Below, in pieces: positions 50,087 to 59,736 of a stretch of DNA of 64,000 nt. This DNA comes from Enemella dayhoffiae (GTDB lineage Bacteria; Actinomycetota; Actinomycetes; Propionibacteriales; Propionibacteriaceae): the NCBI RefSeq assembly GCF_002250625.1, contig NZ_NMVQ01000046.1, positions 62,001 to 126,000 of the forward strand. Reading direction: 5' to 3'. Under the pieces are notes generated by a model that was not told where the DNA came from, ran no database searches, and saw nothing but the letters and a program-made list of their open reading frames with translations. Both the position numbers and the translations under genes were made by a program. Every line of letters begins with the position of its first letter. Positions within the stretch are counted from its first letter, which is position 1.

Positions 50087-52861
50087 TCAGGCGCCCGCGC
50101 CCTCCTGCTTGACGTTGGACACCGCGGTCGGATCGTCGATCTTGTAGCGGCGGAAGGCCTCGGCCGGCGCGTCCTTGCGATACTTCCCGTCGCGGGCCAG
50201 GGCGTCCAGGGTCGCCACGACGATCGACTCGGCGTCCACCATGAAGAACCGGCGTGCCGCGGCCCGGGTGTCGGCGAAGCCGAACCCGTCGGTGCCCAGC
50301 GAGCGCCACTCGTGCTTCACATACGGCCGGATCTGGTCCTGCACCGCCCGCTGATAATCGCTGACGGCCACCACCGGACCGTCAGCGTCGGCGAGCTTGG
50401 TGGTCACCCACGGGGTCCTGTTCGGCTCATCGGGGTGCAGGAAGTTGCGCTCCTCGACCGCCATCGCCTCGCGGGCCAGCTCGTTCCAGCTGGTCACCGA
50501 CCACACCGCCGCGTCCACCGACCACTCCTCACGCAGCATCTGCTGGGCCTTGAGCGCCCACGGGACGCCGACGCCGGAGGCCAGGATCTGCGCCTTGGCC
50601 ATCTTGTCGTCGCCCTGGGCGGGGGAGTAGCGGTACATCCCCTTGAGCAGCCCCTCGACGTCCAGCTCTTCCGGCGGGCCGGGCTGGTCGGTCGGCTCGT
50701 TGTAGACGGTGAGGTAGTAGATGAGGTCCTCACCGTTGGGGTGCTTCTCATCCGAGCCATAGCCGTACATCCGGCGCAGCCCGTCCTTCACGATGTGCGC
50801 GACCTCGAAGGTGAACGCGGGGTCGTAGTGCACCACGGCAGGGTTGGTGGCGGCCAGCAGCGGGGAGTGCCCGTCGGCGTGCTGCAGCCCCTCACCGGTC
50901 AACGTGGTCCGGCCCGCCGTGGCCCCGATCAGGAAGCCGCGCGCGAGCTGGTCGCTGGCGGCCCAGATGAAGTCACCGACCCGCTGGAAGCCGAACATCG
51001 AATAGAACATGAACACCGGGATCATCGGCTCACCGTGGGTGGCGTATGAGCTGCCGGCAGCGGTGAACGAGGAGAGCCCGCCCGCCTCGGAGATGCCCTC
51101 GTGCAGCAACTGGCCCTGCGCGGATTCCTTCCAGGACAGCAGAAGCTTGCGGTCCACTGACTCGTAGGTCTGCCCGGCCGGGTTGTAGATCTTGGCGGTC
51201 GGGAACATCGAGTCCATGCCGAAGGTGCGATATTCGTCGGGGGCGATCGGCACGATCCGCTTGCCGATCTCCGGATCCTTCATCAGGTCGCGGAGCAGGC
51301 GTACGAACGCCTGGGTGGTCGCCACCTTGGGGATCTTGTGCCCCTCGGCCGGCGAGGCCATCAGCGGCTTGTAGGTCTTGTCGCCCGGCAACTCCACCTT
51401 GCGCGGCTTGACCCGACGGATCGGCGCATAGCCGCCGAGCTTCATCCGCCGCTCGACCATGTATTTGATCACCTCGGAATCCTCACCCGGGTGGTAGTAG
51501 GGCGGGTTGTAGGAGTCTTCGAGATCCTTGTCCGGGATCGGGATGTGGATCCGGTCGCGGAACGCCTTCAGGTCGTCGCTGGTCAACTTCTTCATCTGAT
51601 GGGTGGCGTTCTTCGCCTCCAGGGCGTCGATCGTCCACCCCTTCACCGTCTGCGCCAGGATCACCGTCGGCTGGCCGTGGTGATTGTACGCCTGGTTGAA
51701 CGCCGCGAACACCTTGCGATAGTCGTGGCCGCCGCGCGAGAGCAGCTCGATGTCCTTGTCGGACATGCCCGACACCATCTTCTGCAGCCGCGGGTCGTCG
51801 AAGAAGTGCGAGCGGATGTATGCGCCGTCCTCGACGGTGTAGGTCTGGAACTGTCCGTCGGGGGTGGTGTTCATCTTGTTCACCAGCGCACCGTCGGTGT
51901 CCTTGGCGAGCAGCGGATCCCAGTCCCGGCCCCACAGCACCTTGATCACGTTCCAGCCGGCGCCGCGGAAGAACGACTCCAGTTCCTGGACGATCTTGCC
52001 GTTGCCGCGCACCGGGCCGTCGAGCTGCTGCAGGTTGCAGTTGATCACGAAGGTGAGGTTGTCCAACCCCTCGCGGGCGGCGACCCCGATCGCGCCGAGC
52101 GACTCGGGCTCGCCCATCTCACCGTCACCGAGGAACGCCCACACGTGCTGCTGGGAGGTGTCCTTGATGCCGCGGTTCTGCAGATAGCGGTTGAACCGGG
52201 CGAGATAGATCGCGTTCATCGGCCCGATGCCCATCGACACCGTCGGGAACTCCCAGAAGTCCGGCATCGAGCGCGGGTGCGGATAGGAGGACAAGCCGCG
52301 ACCGGGGCCGCGCGAGTGCTCCTGGCGGAAGCCGTCCAGCTGGTCGGCGCTGAGCCGCCCCAGCAGGTAGGAACGGGCGTAGATGCCGGGCGCGGCGTGG
52401 CCCTGGACGAAGATGTGGTCGCCTCCGCCGGGGTGGTCCTTGCCGCGGAAGAAGTGGTTGTAACCGACCTCATAGAGGCTGGCGGCCGAGGCGTACGAGG
52501 CGATGTGCCCGCCGACCTCGAGACCCTTGCGGTTGGCCTTGGACACCATCACCGCCGCGTTCCAGCGAATGGCCCGGCGGATCTCGCGCTCGAGGTCCTC
52601 ATCGCCGGGGAACCACGGCTCGTCCTCGGGGGCGATCGTGTTGATGTAGTCGCTGCTGCGCAGCGAGGGGAGACCCACCTGCCGCTGACGGGCCCGGTCG
52701 AGCAGCTTCAGCATGATGAAGCGGGCCCGGTTCTGCCCGTCGCTGTCCAGCATCCCGTCGAACGAGTCGAGCCACTCCTGGGTCTCTTCCGGATCGATGT
52801 CGGGCAGCTGGAAGGCCGTGCCCTCGGCGGTGATTGCGGGACGTTCTCCTGGCCTGGCCAA
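50087..52861 (-). CDS. aceE: Pyruvate dehydrogenase E1 component (homodimeric type)
   Basis: This 924-residue thiamine-diphosphate enzyme decarboxylates pyruvate and passes the acetyl group to the lipoyl E2. The ThDP motif runs [20 protein letters not shown] to [28 protein letters not shown], and [15 protein letters not shown] are typical of the AceE family. The start I chose is TTG 52861, because AAAAGGAG lies seven bases before it and the next in-frame start lacks a site. Upstream in-frame codons to 52942 have no site. It is divergent from the DUF3052 gene. E2 and E3 are not in the window. Confidence 0.96.
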   Translation of the reverse strand: MARPGERPAITAEGTAFQLPDIDPEETQEWLDSFDGMLDSDGQNRARFIMLKLLDRARQRQVGLPSLRSSDYINTIAPEDEPWFPGDEDLEREIRRAIRWNAAVMVSKANRKGLEVGGHIASYASAASLYEVGYNHFFRGKDHPGGGDHIFVQGHAAPGIYARSYLLGRLSADQLDGFRQEHSRGPGRGLSSYPHPRSMPDFWEFPTVSMGIGPMNAIYLARFNRYLQNRGIKDTSQQHVWAFLGDGEMGEPESLGAIGVAAREGLDNLTFVINCNLQQLDGPVRGNGKIVQELESFFRGAGWNVIKVLWGRDWDPLLAKDTDGALVNKMNTTPDGQFQTYTVEDGAYIRSHFFDDPRLQKMVSGMSDKDIELLSRGGHDYRKVFAAFNQAYNHHGQPTVILAQTVKGWTIDALEAKNATHQMKKLTSDDLKAFRDRIHIPIPDKDLEDSYNPPYYHPGEDSEVIKYMVERRMKLGGYAPIRRVKPRKVELPGDKTYKPLMASPAEGHKIPKVATTQAFVRLLRDLMKDPEIGKRIVPIAPDEYRTFGMDSMFPTAKIYNPAGQTYESVDRKLLLSWKESAQGQLLHEGISEAGGLSSFTAAGSSYATHGEPMIPVFMFYSMFGFQRVGDFIWAASDQLARGFLIGATAGRTTLTGEGLQHADGHSPLLAATNPAVVHYDPAFTFEVAHIVKDGLRRMYGYGSDEKHPNGEDLIYYLTVYNEPTDQPGPPEELDVEGLLKGMYRYSPAQGDDKMAKAQILASGVGVPWALKAQQMLREEWSVDAAVWSVTSWNELAREAMAVEERNFLHPDEPNRTPWVTTKLADADGPVVAVSDYQRAVQDQIRPYVKHEWRSLGTDGFGFADTRAAARRFFMVDAESIVVATLDALARDGKYRKDAPAEAFRRYKIDDPTAVSNVKQEGAGA

Positions 52862-53077
52862 AGCAGATCTCCTTTTGGGACGTACTGTCCAGGCCCATTT
52901 TGCACCCCTTGGTCGGACCTCACCAGCGCGGGGTCTCGCCACGGAGCGATCGGTCGAAATCCCTCGTGGTGGTGAGCTGGGGTCGCTGGGGTACCGCGCA
53001 GCAGCGGCTCATGGCACGATGCTGCTGAAAGATGGACGAGCTGGGTCCACATCGAACAACGGGACGGGAGTCTGTGG

Positions 53078-53500
53078 GTGGTGAGTACGGCCGGGGGCAA
53101 GGCAGCAGCCGCAGCCGAGCAGTTGGGGCTATCGAATGAGATGGCCGTTCAGGAGCTGGGCTGGGACGACGACGTGGACGACGGGCTCCGCATCGCCGTC
53201 GAGGACGCGATCGACGCGGAAATGGTCGAGGAGGCCATGGAGGCGGTTGACGTGGTGCTGCTGTGGTGGCGCGAGGACGACGGCGACCTGGTCGACGGAC
53301 TGGTCGACGCGCTGACCGATCTGGCAGACAAGGGCTGGGTCTGGCTGCTCACCCCCAAGGTCGGCCGCGATGGTCACGTCGACCCCTCCGACATCGCCGA
53401 GGCCGCCACCACCGCGGGGCTCTCCCAGACCAGCACAGCCCAGGTGTCCGGCGACTGGGCGGCCAGCAAGCTCGTCCGCCCCAAGGGGTCCCGCCGGTGA
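53078..53500 (+). CDS. DUF3052 family protein
   Basis: This 140-residue acidic soluble protein matches the actinobacterial DUF3052 family: LGLSNEMAVQELGWDDDVDD, VVLLWWREDDGDLVDGLVDA and WLLTPKVGRDGHVDPSDIAE. Function unknown. GTG 53078 has GGGAG seven bases before it. The order aceE (divergent), DUF3052, ahpE is conserved in mycobacteria (Rv2241, Rv2239c, Rv2238c, from memory). Its stop overlaps the ahpE start by four bases. Confidence 0.92.
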   Translation: MVSTAGGKAAAAAEQLGLSNEMAVQELGWDDDVDDGLRIAVEDAIDAEMVEEAMEAVDVVLLWWREDDGDLVDGLVDALTDLADKGWVWLLTPKVGRDGHVDPSDIAEAATTAGLSQTSTAQVSGDWAASKLVRPKGSRR

Positions 53501-53982
53501 GCGTGCCCGGCATCGGGGATCGGGTGGGTGTGGTCGAGGCGACCAACCAATTCGGCCAAGGCGTACGCCTGGGTGAGGGCGGGTGGTCGCTGCTGTTCTT
53601 CTATCCGTTCGCGTTCACCGGCATCTGCACCGGTGAGCTGGGTCGGCTGCGTGCGGACCGGCAGGCGTACGCCGATGCCGGGTGCCGGATCGCCGCGATC
53701 TCCTGCGACACCATGTTTTCCCTGCGGGTGTTCGACGACCGCGAAGGGTTCGGGTTCGACCTGGTCGCCGATCACTGGCCGCACGGGGCGATCGCCGAAC
53801 GGTTCGGGGTGTTCGACGCCGAGCGCGGTTGCGCGATCCGCGGGTCGTTCCTGCTCGACCCGGACGGGGTGCTGCGCTGGAGCGTGGTGAACCCGATCGG
53901 CGAGGGCCGGGACCTGGACGCTCATCTGGCGGTCGTCCGCGAACTCACGTCGGCTGGGGGAGACGCTCCCGCAGCAGGGTGA
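53497..53982 (+). CDS. ahpE: AhpE-type peroxiredoxin
   Basis: This 161-residue thiol peroxidase reduces hydroperoxides. The peroxidatic Cys is in FYPFAFTGICTGELGRL. A second Cys is in AAISCDTMFSLRVF. GTG 53497 overlaps the previous stop (GTGA). FGVFDAERGCAIRGSFLLD is a typical peroxiredoxin strand pair. The last 12 residues are encoded by DNA that overlaps the convergent sigma gene by 38 bp. Confidence 0.93.
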   Translation: MSVPGIGDRVGVVEATNQFGQGVRLGEGGWSLLFFYPFAFTGICTGELGRLRADRQAYADAGCRIAAISCDTMFSLRVFDDREGFGFDLVADHWPHGAIAERFGVFDAERGCAIRGSFLLDPDGVLRWSVVNPIGEGRDLDAHLAVVRELTSAGGDAPAAG

Positions 53983-54859
53983 CGGCCTTCTTCTCGATCT
54001 GGCGGATCCGCTCCCGGGTGACCCCGAACCGTTGACCGATCTGGTCCAGCGTCTGCGGGTCGCCGTCGACGAGCCCGTTGCGCAGGCACAGCACCTGGAA
54101 GGAGCGGTCGTCGAGGTGGGTGCGGACGTCGGCGACGAAGCGCTGCAGCGCCGCCTCATCGAGGACCGCGTCCCCGTCGTCCGGCCGCTCCGGCAGCCAT
54201 TCGGCGGCAGCCGGGTCGGACAGCTCCGACTCCCAGGACAGGTGCTCGGCGACGACGGCGCGCACCTTGGTGAGCTCGTCGGCGCTCCACCCGAGCTCGG
54301 CGCACAGCTCCGCGTCGCTGGAGCGGCCGTCGCGGCGGAGCCGACGCTCGGCCCGTCGCAGCGTCTCGACCCGATCGTGGACGTGCACCGGCAGCCGGAT
54401 CACCCTGCTCTCGTTGGCGATCGCGCGATCGATCGCCTGTCGGATCCACCACACGGCGTAGGTGGAGAACTTGCTGCCCTGGCCGGGATCGAACTTCTCC
54501 GCGGCCTGCAGCAGGCCGAGGTTGCCCGCCTGCACCCGATCCTCCAGCGGCAGGGTGTCGGCGGTGGCCAGGGCGACCTGGACCACCAGGCGCTGGTTGT
54601 GGCGGATGAAGGTGTCCCGCGCCTCGGCCCGATCGGCGGCCGCCTCGGCGAGTCGGGCCCGGTCGTCGGGATGCAGCCGACGGGCGCCCGCGAACTCGAC
54701 CGCCAACTCGGTCGACGCGTCACCGGCCTGGATCCGCAGGCCCAGCTCCGACTCCTCGGCGGCGGTGAGGATTCGGTGGTCGCGCAGCCGCCGCGCCCAC
54801 TCGGGATCGCCGTCGATCCACCTTTGCCGTGACACCGGCGGTCTCATCTGCACCTTCAT
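53945..54859 (-). CDS. Sigma-70 family RNA polymerase sigma factor (group 2/SigB-like)
   Basis: This 304-residue sigma factor has region 1.2-like ARRLRDHRILTAAEESELGL, region 2 with FIRHNQRLVVQVALATADT, DRVQAGNLGLLQAAEKFDPG and FSTYAVWWIRQAIDRAI, and the region 3 start RVIRLPVHVHDRVETLRRAE. Region 4 ends RFGVTRERIRQIEKKAVTLL, the classical -35 binding helix. It is closer to housekeeping factors than the dnaG-linked one, but lacks a long N-terminus. The ATG has AAAGGG upstream; ATG 54847 is an alternative. It is divergent from tRNA-Val. Confidence 0.92.
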   Translation of the reverse strand: MKVQMRPPVSRQRWIDGDPEWARRLRDHRILTAAEESELGLRIQAGDASTELAVEFAGARRLHPDDRARLAEAAADRAEARDTFIRHNQRLVVQVALATADTLPLEDRVQAGNLGLLQAAEKFDPGQGSKFSTYAVWWIRQAIDRAIANESRVIRLPVHVHDRVETLRRAERRLRRDGRSSDAELCAELGWSADELTKVRAVVAEHLSWESELSDPAAAEWLPERPDDGDAVLDEAALQRFVADVRTHLDDRSFQVLCLRNGLVDGDPQTLDQIGQRFGVTRERIRQIEKKAVTLLRERLPQPT

Positions 54860-54971
54860 CGCTGCCCTTTCGTTGCCGTTGTCGAAAACGTTAGAGGGCC
54901 GGTCCGACAGTCATCGGGGAGCGAGCCGAAGTGGCCGAGTGGGGCCGGTTCAAGTACCCTCTGGGAGTTGC

Positions 54972-55045
54972 GGTCGCATAGCTCAGTTGGTTAGAGCACC
55001 TGCCTTACAAGCAGGGTGTCGGGGGTTCGAGTCCCTCTGCGACCA
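54972..55045 (+). tRNA. tRNA-Val (TAC)
   Basis: A 74-base cloverleaf: GGTCGCA (54972-54978) pairs with TGCGACC (55038-55044), discriminator A. The D-arm is TAGCTCAGTTGGTTAGAGCA, the anticodon loop CTTACAA has TAC at 55006-55008 and the T-arm is GGTTCGAGTCC. CCA is not encoded. Confidence 0.97.
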
Positions 55046-55047
55046 CC

Positions 55048-55221
55048 GTTGTGAGCCTCACCCGTTTCGCCGGCCGCGCAGCGGCCCAGTCGGTGCATGC
55101 CCCGACCGGTCAGGTGCATCGCGGTGCCGACGCTGATCACCGCACGCAGCACGTGTGGCAGCGCGGGAGCGTGGTCGTCGCGATAGCGCAGATGCCAGCC
55201 TTCACCGTCGTGGTTGGTCAT
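55048..55221 (-). pseudogene. CGNR zinc-finger protein fragment
   Basis: On the minus strand, MTNHDGEGWHLRYRDDHAPA, LPHVLRAVISVGTAMHLTGR and GMHRLGRCAA resemble the segment just before the zinc finger of CGNR (DUF1470) regulators. The CxxxxF...RYC finger that should follow is absent: the frame runs into the tRNA-Val gene. The N-terminal half is not found upstream. I read it as a truncated remnant. The rest of 55046-55346 holds nothing I can assign. Confidence 0.5.
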
Positions 55222-55346
55222 CCGCGGGTACGCCGAGGCGGCGGTCCGCCGGGTGGACCTCCAGGCGTACGCCGAACAGCCGCCGACCCCGGTCAGCGCC
55301 GAGATCGAGCCCAATCCTGTCCGGGCTGCCAGCTAGGGTCGAGCGG

Positions 55347-56597
55347 GTGAGTGAGAGCTATCGCATTGGCCCCCTGCCGTTGACCGAGCACACCATCACC
55401 GTGCCGCTGACCACCGATCCCGGTGACCAACGCACCATCGACGTGTTCGCCCGGGTGGTGGCCCGTGAAGGTGGGGAGGACCTGCCCCATCTGGTGTATC
55501 TGCAGGGTGGGCCTGGCGTGGAGGCGCCGCGGCCGACCCTGGAACCGACGGAACCGTCCTGGCTCCCCGCGGCTCTCGAGCACTACCGGGTGGTGCTGCT
55601 GGACCAGCGCGGGACCGGCCGCTCGACCCCGGTCGGAGATCACCTACTCACCGATCGCAGCGCCGACGAGGTGGCCGAACATCTCACCCACCTGCGCGCA
55701 GACGGCATCGTGCGCGACGCGGAGGCGATGCGCGAACACCTGGGCGTACGCCGCTGGAGCGTGCTGGGCCAGTCGTTCGGCGGGTTCACCCTGCTGCACT
55801 ACCTGAGCCGGCACGCCGACTCGGTCGCCGAGGCGTACTTCACCGGAGGTCTCTCCGCGATCGGCCGACACTGCGACGACATCTACGCCAGCTGTTATGA
55901 GCTGATGCGGCAACTCTCCGAGGCGTACTATCGGCGCTTTCCTCATGACCGCGAAAAAGTCCGGCGGCTCGTCGACCTTGCCGCGGCCGGGGAGCTGGTG
56001 CTGCCCGACGGCGAGGTCGTGTCGGTGAGCCGGTTGCGCAATGTGGGTCACCAGCTCGGCGCCGACCACGGCTGGCGATCCCTGCACTGGCTGCTCGAGC
56101 TCGATCCGCGATCGAACGCGTTCCGGTACGACCTGGCGGCCGCAATGTCCTACCGGGGCAGGAACCCGCTCTACTACGTGCTGCACGAGTCCTCGTACGC
56201 CGACGGGTGCGTCACAGACTGGTCGGCCGAGCGGACCGAACCAGACGACTTCGCCGACGACCCGACCCTGTTCACCGGTGAGCACGTTCGCCGGGAGTGG
56301 CTGGACACCGTCCCCGCATTCCGTCCCTGGGCCGAGGTCACCCGCATCCTGGCCCAGCACGACTGGCCGCAACTCTATGACGCCGACGCCCTGCGCCAGA
56401 GCGGCGCCGTCGGTGCCGCGGCGGTGTATCTGAACGACGCCTTCGTCCCCTTCGACTTCTCGATGCAGACCGCGGCCCTGCTGCCGGGGGTGCACCCCTG
56501 GGTGACCAGTGAGCACGAGCACAGCGGGTTGCGGACCAGCAACGGTCGGGTGCTGGGCCGGCTGATTGAGCTCGCCAAGGGGTCGCGCGTCCGCTGA
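55347..56597 (+). CDS. Alpha/beta hydrolase, prolyl aminopeptidase-like (S33)
   Basis: This 416-residue hydrolase fits the S33 proline iminopeptidase family. The oxyanion strand is LVYLQGGPGVEAPRP, then VVLLDQRGTGRSTP and the nucleophile in VLGQSFGGFTLLHYLS. The acid and His follow late (LNDAFVPFDFS and SEHEHSGLR). It would trim N-terminal prolines from peptides or act on esters or amides. GTG 55347 starts it. It has no signal peptide. Confidence 0.88.
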   Translation: MSESYRIGPLPLTEHTITVPLTTDPGDQRTIDVFARVVAREGGEDLPHLVYLQGGPGVEAPRPTLEPTEPSWLPAALEHYRVVLLDQRGTGRSTPVGDHLLTDRSADEVAEHLTHLRADGIVRDAEAMREHLGVRRWSVLGQSFGGFTLLHYLSRHADSVAEAYFTGGLSAIGRHCDDIYASCYELMRQLSEAYYRRFPHDREKVRRLVDLAAAGELVLPDGEVVSVSRLRNVGHQLGADHGWRSLHWLLELDPRSNAFRYDLAAAMSYRGRNPLYYVLHESSYADGCVTDWSAERTEPDDFADDPTLFTGEHVRREWLDTVPAFRPWAEVTRILAQHDWPQLYDADALRQSGAVGAAAVYLNDAFVPFDFSMQTAALLPGVHPWVTSEHEHSGLRTSNGRVLGRLIELAKGSRVR

Positions 56598-56632
56598 CGC
56601 GATGTCGAGCAGAGGACGGCCTCGGCCGCAGG

Positions 56633-57898
56633 TCAGCTCGGATCGTGTGCGTCCCGCAGCGCCCGAGACGGCGCGATCGCCTGCCCCGACCGGGAATGGC
56701 CGCTGCGCGCACGCGCCGCACGCCGGCCCCGCGGTCTCGCGGCCAGCGCCCACACGCCGACCGCGACGACGAACAGCAGGGCGGTGAACCCCGGCATGGT
56801 CGACAGCCACAGCTGACCCGGGCCATATTCGGTCGTCACCCCGGGCGAGCCGGGTAGCCGCAGCTGCGGCTCGAGGGTCAGGATCCCCATGCAGACGAGC
56901 CCGACCCAGCGCAGCCATCCCGCAGAGATCTGAGCCAGGCAGACGATTCCGGGCAACACCCAGGTCAGGTGGTGGGTCCACGCGACCGGGTTGGCGAGGG
57001 TTGACCCCACCCCGACGGCGGTCAGGGCGAGCAGCTCCTTGCCCGCCCGATGCGCGAGCCAGGCGGCGATCAGGCACAGCAGCAGCAGTGCGGCGCTCAG
57101 GATCAGCCCGAGCGTACGCCCCTGCTCGACCCCCTGGAACCGTTGCACGGTGGACATCACCGAGATGTTCCAGATCAGCCCGTACACCACCGGGTTGGCC
57201 CCCGAGTCACCGGCCATCAACCGTTGCCAGTAGCCGGTTGCGGCGGTCGGCATCACCGCGAAACCCGCCAGTACGGTCGCGGCGAAGACGCCGCATGCCC
57301 AGGCGGCAGCCCGGAATCGGCGGGTGAGCAGCAGATAGACGATGAAGGCGGCCGGGGTCAGTTTGATCGCCGTGGCCAGGCCGATCAGCACCCCCTGGGG
57401 CAGCCAGCGCCGCCCCGGTGGATCGATCAGGTCCAGCACGACCAACCAGAGCAGCAGGACGCCCAACTGCCCGAACTGGATGCCGGTCTGGAACGGCAGG
57501 AGCAGCACCACCGTCGCGGCGGCACCAAAACCGAGCTGCCACGCCCGACGAAAACCGAGTCGGTGCAGCACGCCCAGACACATCAGCCCGTTCAGTGCCG
57601 CCCAGACGATGGCGGTCACCGGCCAGGGGATGGGGCGCAGCAGCAACGCGGCGATCGCCGCGAAGGGTGGATAGATGTAGGCGAAGACCCCCGGATCGGT
57701 CACATAGACGTCACCGCCGTGCAGCACCTTTCCGGCGGCATTCCAATAGACGTAGAGATCCTCGGCCCTGGACCACCACCGCGGATCCTCCGGTTCGCGG
57801 ACCGGATAGAGGCTGGCATACCAACCGGCCGCGCACGCCACCAGGGCGGCACCGACCAACGCCACCCAACGGCCGACGTTCTCCCTGATTCGGGTCAC
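56633..57898 (-). CDS. GT87 family (DUF2029) mannosyltransferase
   Basis: This 421-residue membrane enzyme is the third GT87 member in the window. SRAEDLYVYWNAAGKVLHGG holds the catalytic Asp region and FAYIYPPFAAIAALLLRPIP the hallmark. The sequence of spans matches the two at 31789-34404, especially TAATGYWQRLMAGDSGANPV. The C-terminus is basic. It stands alone, 35 bp from the convergent hydrolase and 56 bp after the response regulator stop on the other side. The acceptor is unknown. Confidence 0.87.
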   Translation of the reverse strand: MTRIRENVGRWVALVGAALVACAAGWYASLYPVREPEDPRWWSRAEDLYVYWNAAGKVLHGGDVYVTDPGVFAYIYPPFAAIAALLLRPIPWPVTAIVWAALNGLMCLGVLHRLGFRRAWQLGFGAAATVVLLLPFQTGIQFGQLGVLLLWLVVLDLIDPPGRRWLPQGVLIGLATAIKLTPAAFIVYLLLTRRFRAAAWACGVFAATVLAGFAVMPTAATGYWQRLMAGDSGANPVVYGLIWNISVMSTVQRFQGVEQGRTLGLILSAALLLLCLIAAWLAHRAGKELLALTAVGVGSTLANPVAWTHHLTWVLPGIVCLAQISAGWLRWVGLVCMGILTLEPQLRLPGSPGVTTEYGPGQLWLSTMPGFTALLFVVAVGVWALAARPRGRRAARARSGHSRSGQAIAPSRALRDAHDPS

Positions 57899-57954
57899 AT
57901 CGGCACCCTAGTGGGCGCCGCTCGATCAGCGAGGGAGCCCGGCCGCGCGTCCGC

Positions 57955-58560
57955 TCAGATCCAACCGCGGTCCGCGGCGATGCGGGCGGCCTCGTGGCGG
58001 TTGGCCGCGCCCAGCTTGGCGGCGGCCGCGCTGAGGTAGTTCCGCACCGTGCCGGAGGAAAGCGACGCCCGCTGGGCGATCTCGTCGACGGGGGCGCCGT
58101 CGCGGGCGTACGTCAGCACGTCGGCCTCCCTGGGGGACAGCGGTGAGTCGCCGGCGCCGATCGCTTCGGCGGCCAGTTGCGGGTCGACGTGACGGCCCCC
58201 ACCGGCCACCGTCCGGACCACCTTGGCCAGCTCACCGGCCGACACCGTCTTCGGCAGGAAACCCTTCACCCCCACCGATAGCGCCGACTTCAGATAGCCG
58301 GGTCGCCCGTGCGAGGTGAGGATGATGCACCGGCACTGCGGCAGCTCAGTGGCCAGCAGTCGGGCCACCTCGATGCCGTCGGGTTCGGGCATCTGCAGGT
58401 CGAGCAGGGCCACGTCGGGGGAGTGCTTGCGGGCTGCGGCCAACGCCTCCGGTCCCGACGCCGCCCGGGCCACCACCTCGAGGTCGTCCTCGAGCGCGAG
58501 CAGGCCCTCCAGGGCGTCGCGGATCAGGTTCTCGTCGTCGGCGATCAGCACGCGGATCAT
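57955..58560 (-). CDS. LuxR/NarL-type response regulator
   Basis: This 201-residue regulator has a receiver domain with the phospho-acceptor Asp54 (ALLDLQMPEPDG), acidic pocket VLIADDENLI and Lys in GFLPKTVSAGEL. The C-terminal LuxR helix-turn-helix is DSPLSPREADVLTYARDGAP, then VDEIAQRASLSSGTVRNYLS. The ATG at 58560 overlaps the kinase stop (ATGA). It resembles the DesR group. Targets unknown; the CPBP gene upstream is a candidate. Confidence 0.95.
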   Translation of the reverse strand: MIRVLIADDENLIRDALEGLLALEDDLEVVARAASGPEALAAARKHSPDVALLDLQMPEPDGIEVARLLATELPQCRCIILTSHGRPGYLKSALSVGVKGFLPKTVSAGELAKVVRTVAGGGRHVDPQLAAEAIGAGDSPLSPREADVLTYARDGAPVDEIAQRASLSSGTVRNYLSAAAAKLGAANRHEAARIAADRGWI

Positions 58561-59732
58561 CGGATCTCCTTCGCAGGTCGCGGTGCGCTGGGCACGGCGG
58601 CGGTCACGGTGAACCAATCGCCCTCCGGCTGCACGGTGAGTCGGCCGCCGACGGCCTCGAGCCGGTCGGCCATCGACGGCAGGCCGGTGCCGGTGGACTC
58701 CGTGGCCGGACGGCCGCCGGCGCCGTCGTTGGTGAGCGTCAAGGTGGTCTCCGTGTCCGCTCCGGAGCCGACGGCCAGGGCGATCGTGACCCGGCTCGCT
58801 CGCGAGTGCCGCAGGATGTTCGTGGCCGCCTCCCGCACCACCCAGGCCAGGGTGTCGGCGTACGCCGGAGGCTCGGTCCGCCCACCCGCGACGGTGCAGT
58901 CGATCCCCGCCGAGTCGAGCAACGCCCTGGCTCCCTCCAGCTCTTCGCTGAACGAGCTGACCCGCTCGCCGCGGACCACCTTGCGCACCTCGCTGCCGGC
59001 GCCGTTGGCGATCTCTCGGATCTGGGACATCTCGGCCGCCGCCTCGCCGCTGCGGCCGCGACGGGCCAGTTCTGCCGCCAGTTCGCTCTTCACCGAAATG
59101 GTGGCAAGGGTACGCCCGAACACGTCGTGCAGGTCCCGGGAGATCCGCAGCCGCTCCTCGGCCAGGGCCAGCTGGGCCTGCGCCGCCTGCGCCTGGTGCA
59201 CCTCGCCCATCACCCGCAGCATCCACGCGGTGAGCCAGAAACCCCAGACCAGGAACCAGACCAGGAAGATCGCGCCGATCACCTGGACGCCGTCGTAGAA
59301 CAGGGCGAGCACGCCGAGCAGCCCACTGGTGACCACCGTGAACAGTGCGACCATCCGCGCCGACAGGATCGGGCTGATGCTGGCCATGGCCAGGATCAGC
59401 GGGACCACGGCCAGCAGCAGTCCGTGATACCAGATCGTGACCACGGTCGTGGTGGCCACCAGCGCGACGGCCCAGAGGGGGAGCAACCACCGCGGCCGTG
59501 CCTGCTGGTCGTTCAGCATCCGGGCCAGCGCCCAGTTCGTCACCTTGACGTTCAGCACCAGCGACACGATCAGCAGACCCACCACCAGGACGGTGACCGG
59601 TGTCGCCCATTTCTTGGGGTCGATCAGCAGCACCTGCACCAGGTTCCAGCCGAGCATCAGGTACAGGCTCCAGCGCACGTAGAGCTCGAATCTACGTGCG
59701 CCGGTGGCAGACCATCTGGGCATCGTGCCCAT
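58557..59732 (-). CDS. Sensor histidine kinase (HisKA_3, DesK-like)
   Basis: This 391-residue kinase has five or six N-terminal membrane spans over about 170 residues and a HisKA_3 dimerisation domain with the phospho-His in LRISRDLHDVFGRTLA. An HATPase domain has VVREAATNILRHSRAS and TGTGLPSMADRLEAVG. The lack of an extracellular domain suggests sensing within the membrane, as in DesK. It is paired with the response regulator and comes just after the CPBP gene stop. Confidence 0.93.
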   Translation of the reverse strand: MGTMPRWSATGARRFELYVRWSLYLMLGWNLVQVLLIDPKKWATPVTVLVVGLLIVSLVLNVKVTNWALARMLNDQQARPRWLLPLWAVALVATTTVVTIWYHGLLLAVVPLILAMASISPILSARMVALFTVVTSGLLGVLALFYDGVQVIGAIFLVWFLVWGFWLTAWMLRVMGEVHQAQAAQAQLALAEERLRISRDLHDVFGRTLATISVKSELAAELARRGRSGEAAAEMSQIREIANGAGSEVRKVVRGERVSSFSEELEGARALLDSAGIDCTVAGGRTEPPAYADTLAWVVREAATNILRHSRASRVTIALAVGSGADTETTLTLTNDGAGGRPATESTGTGLPSMADRLEAVGGRLTVQPEGDWFTVTAAVPSAPRPAKEIR

Positions 59733-59736
59733 TGTG

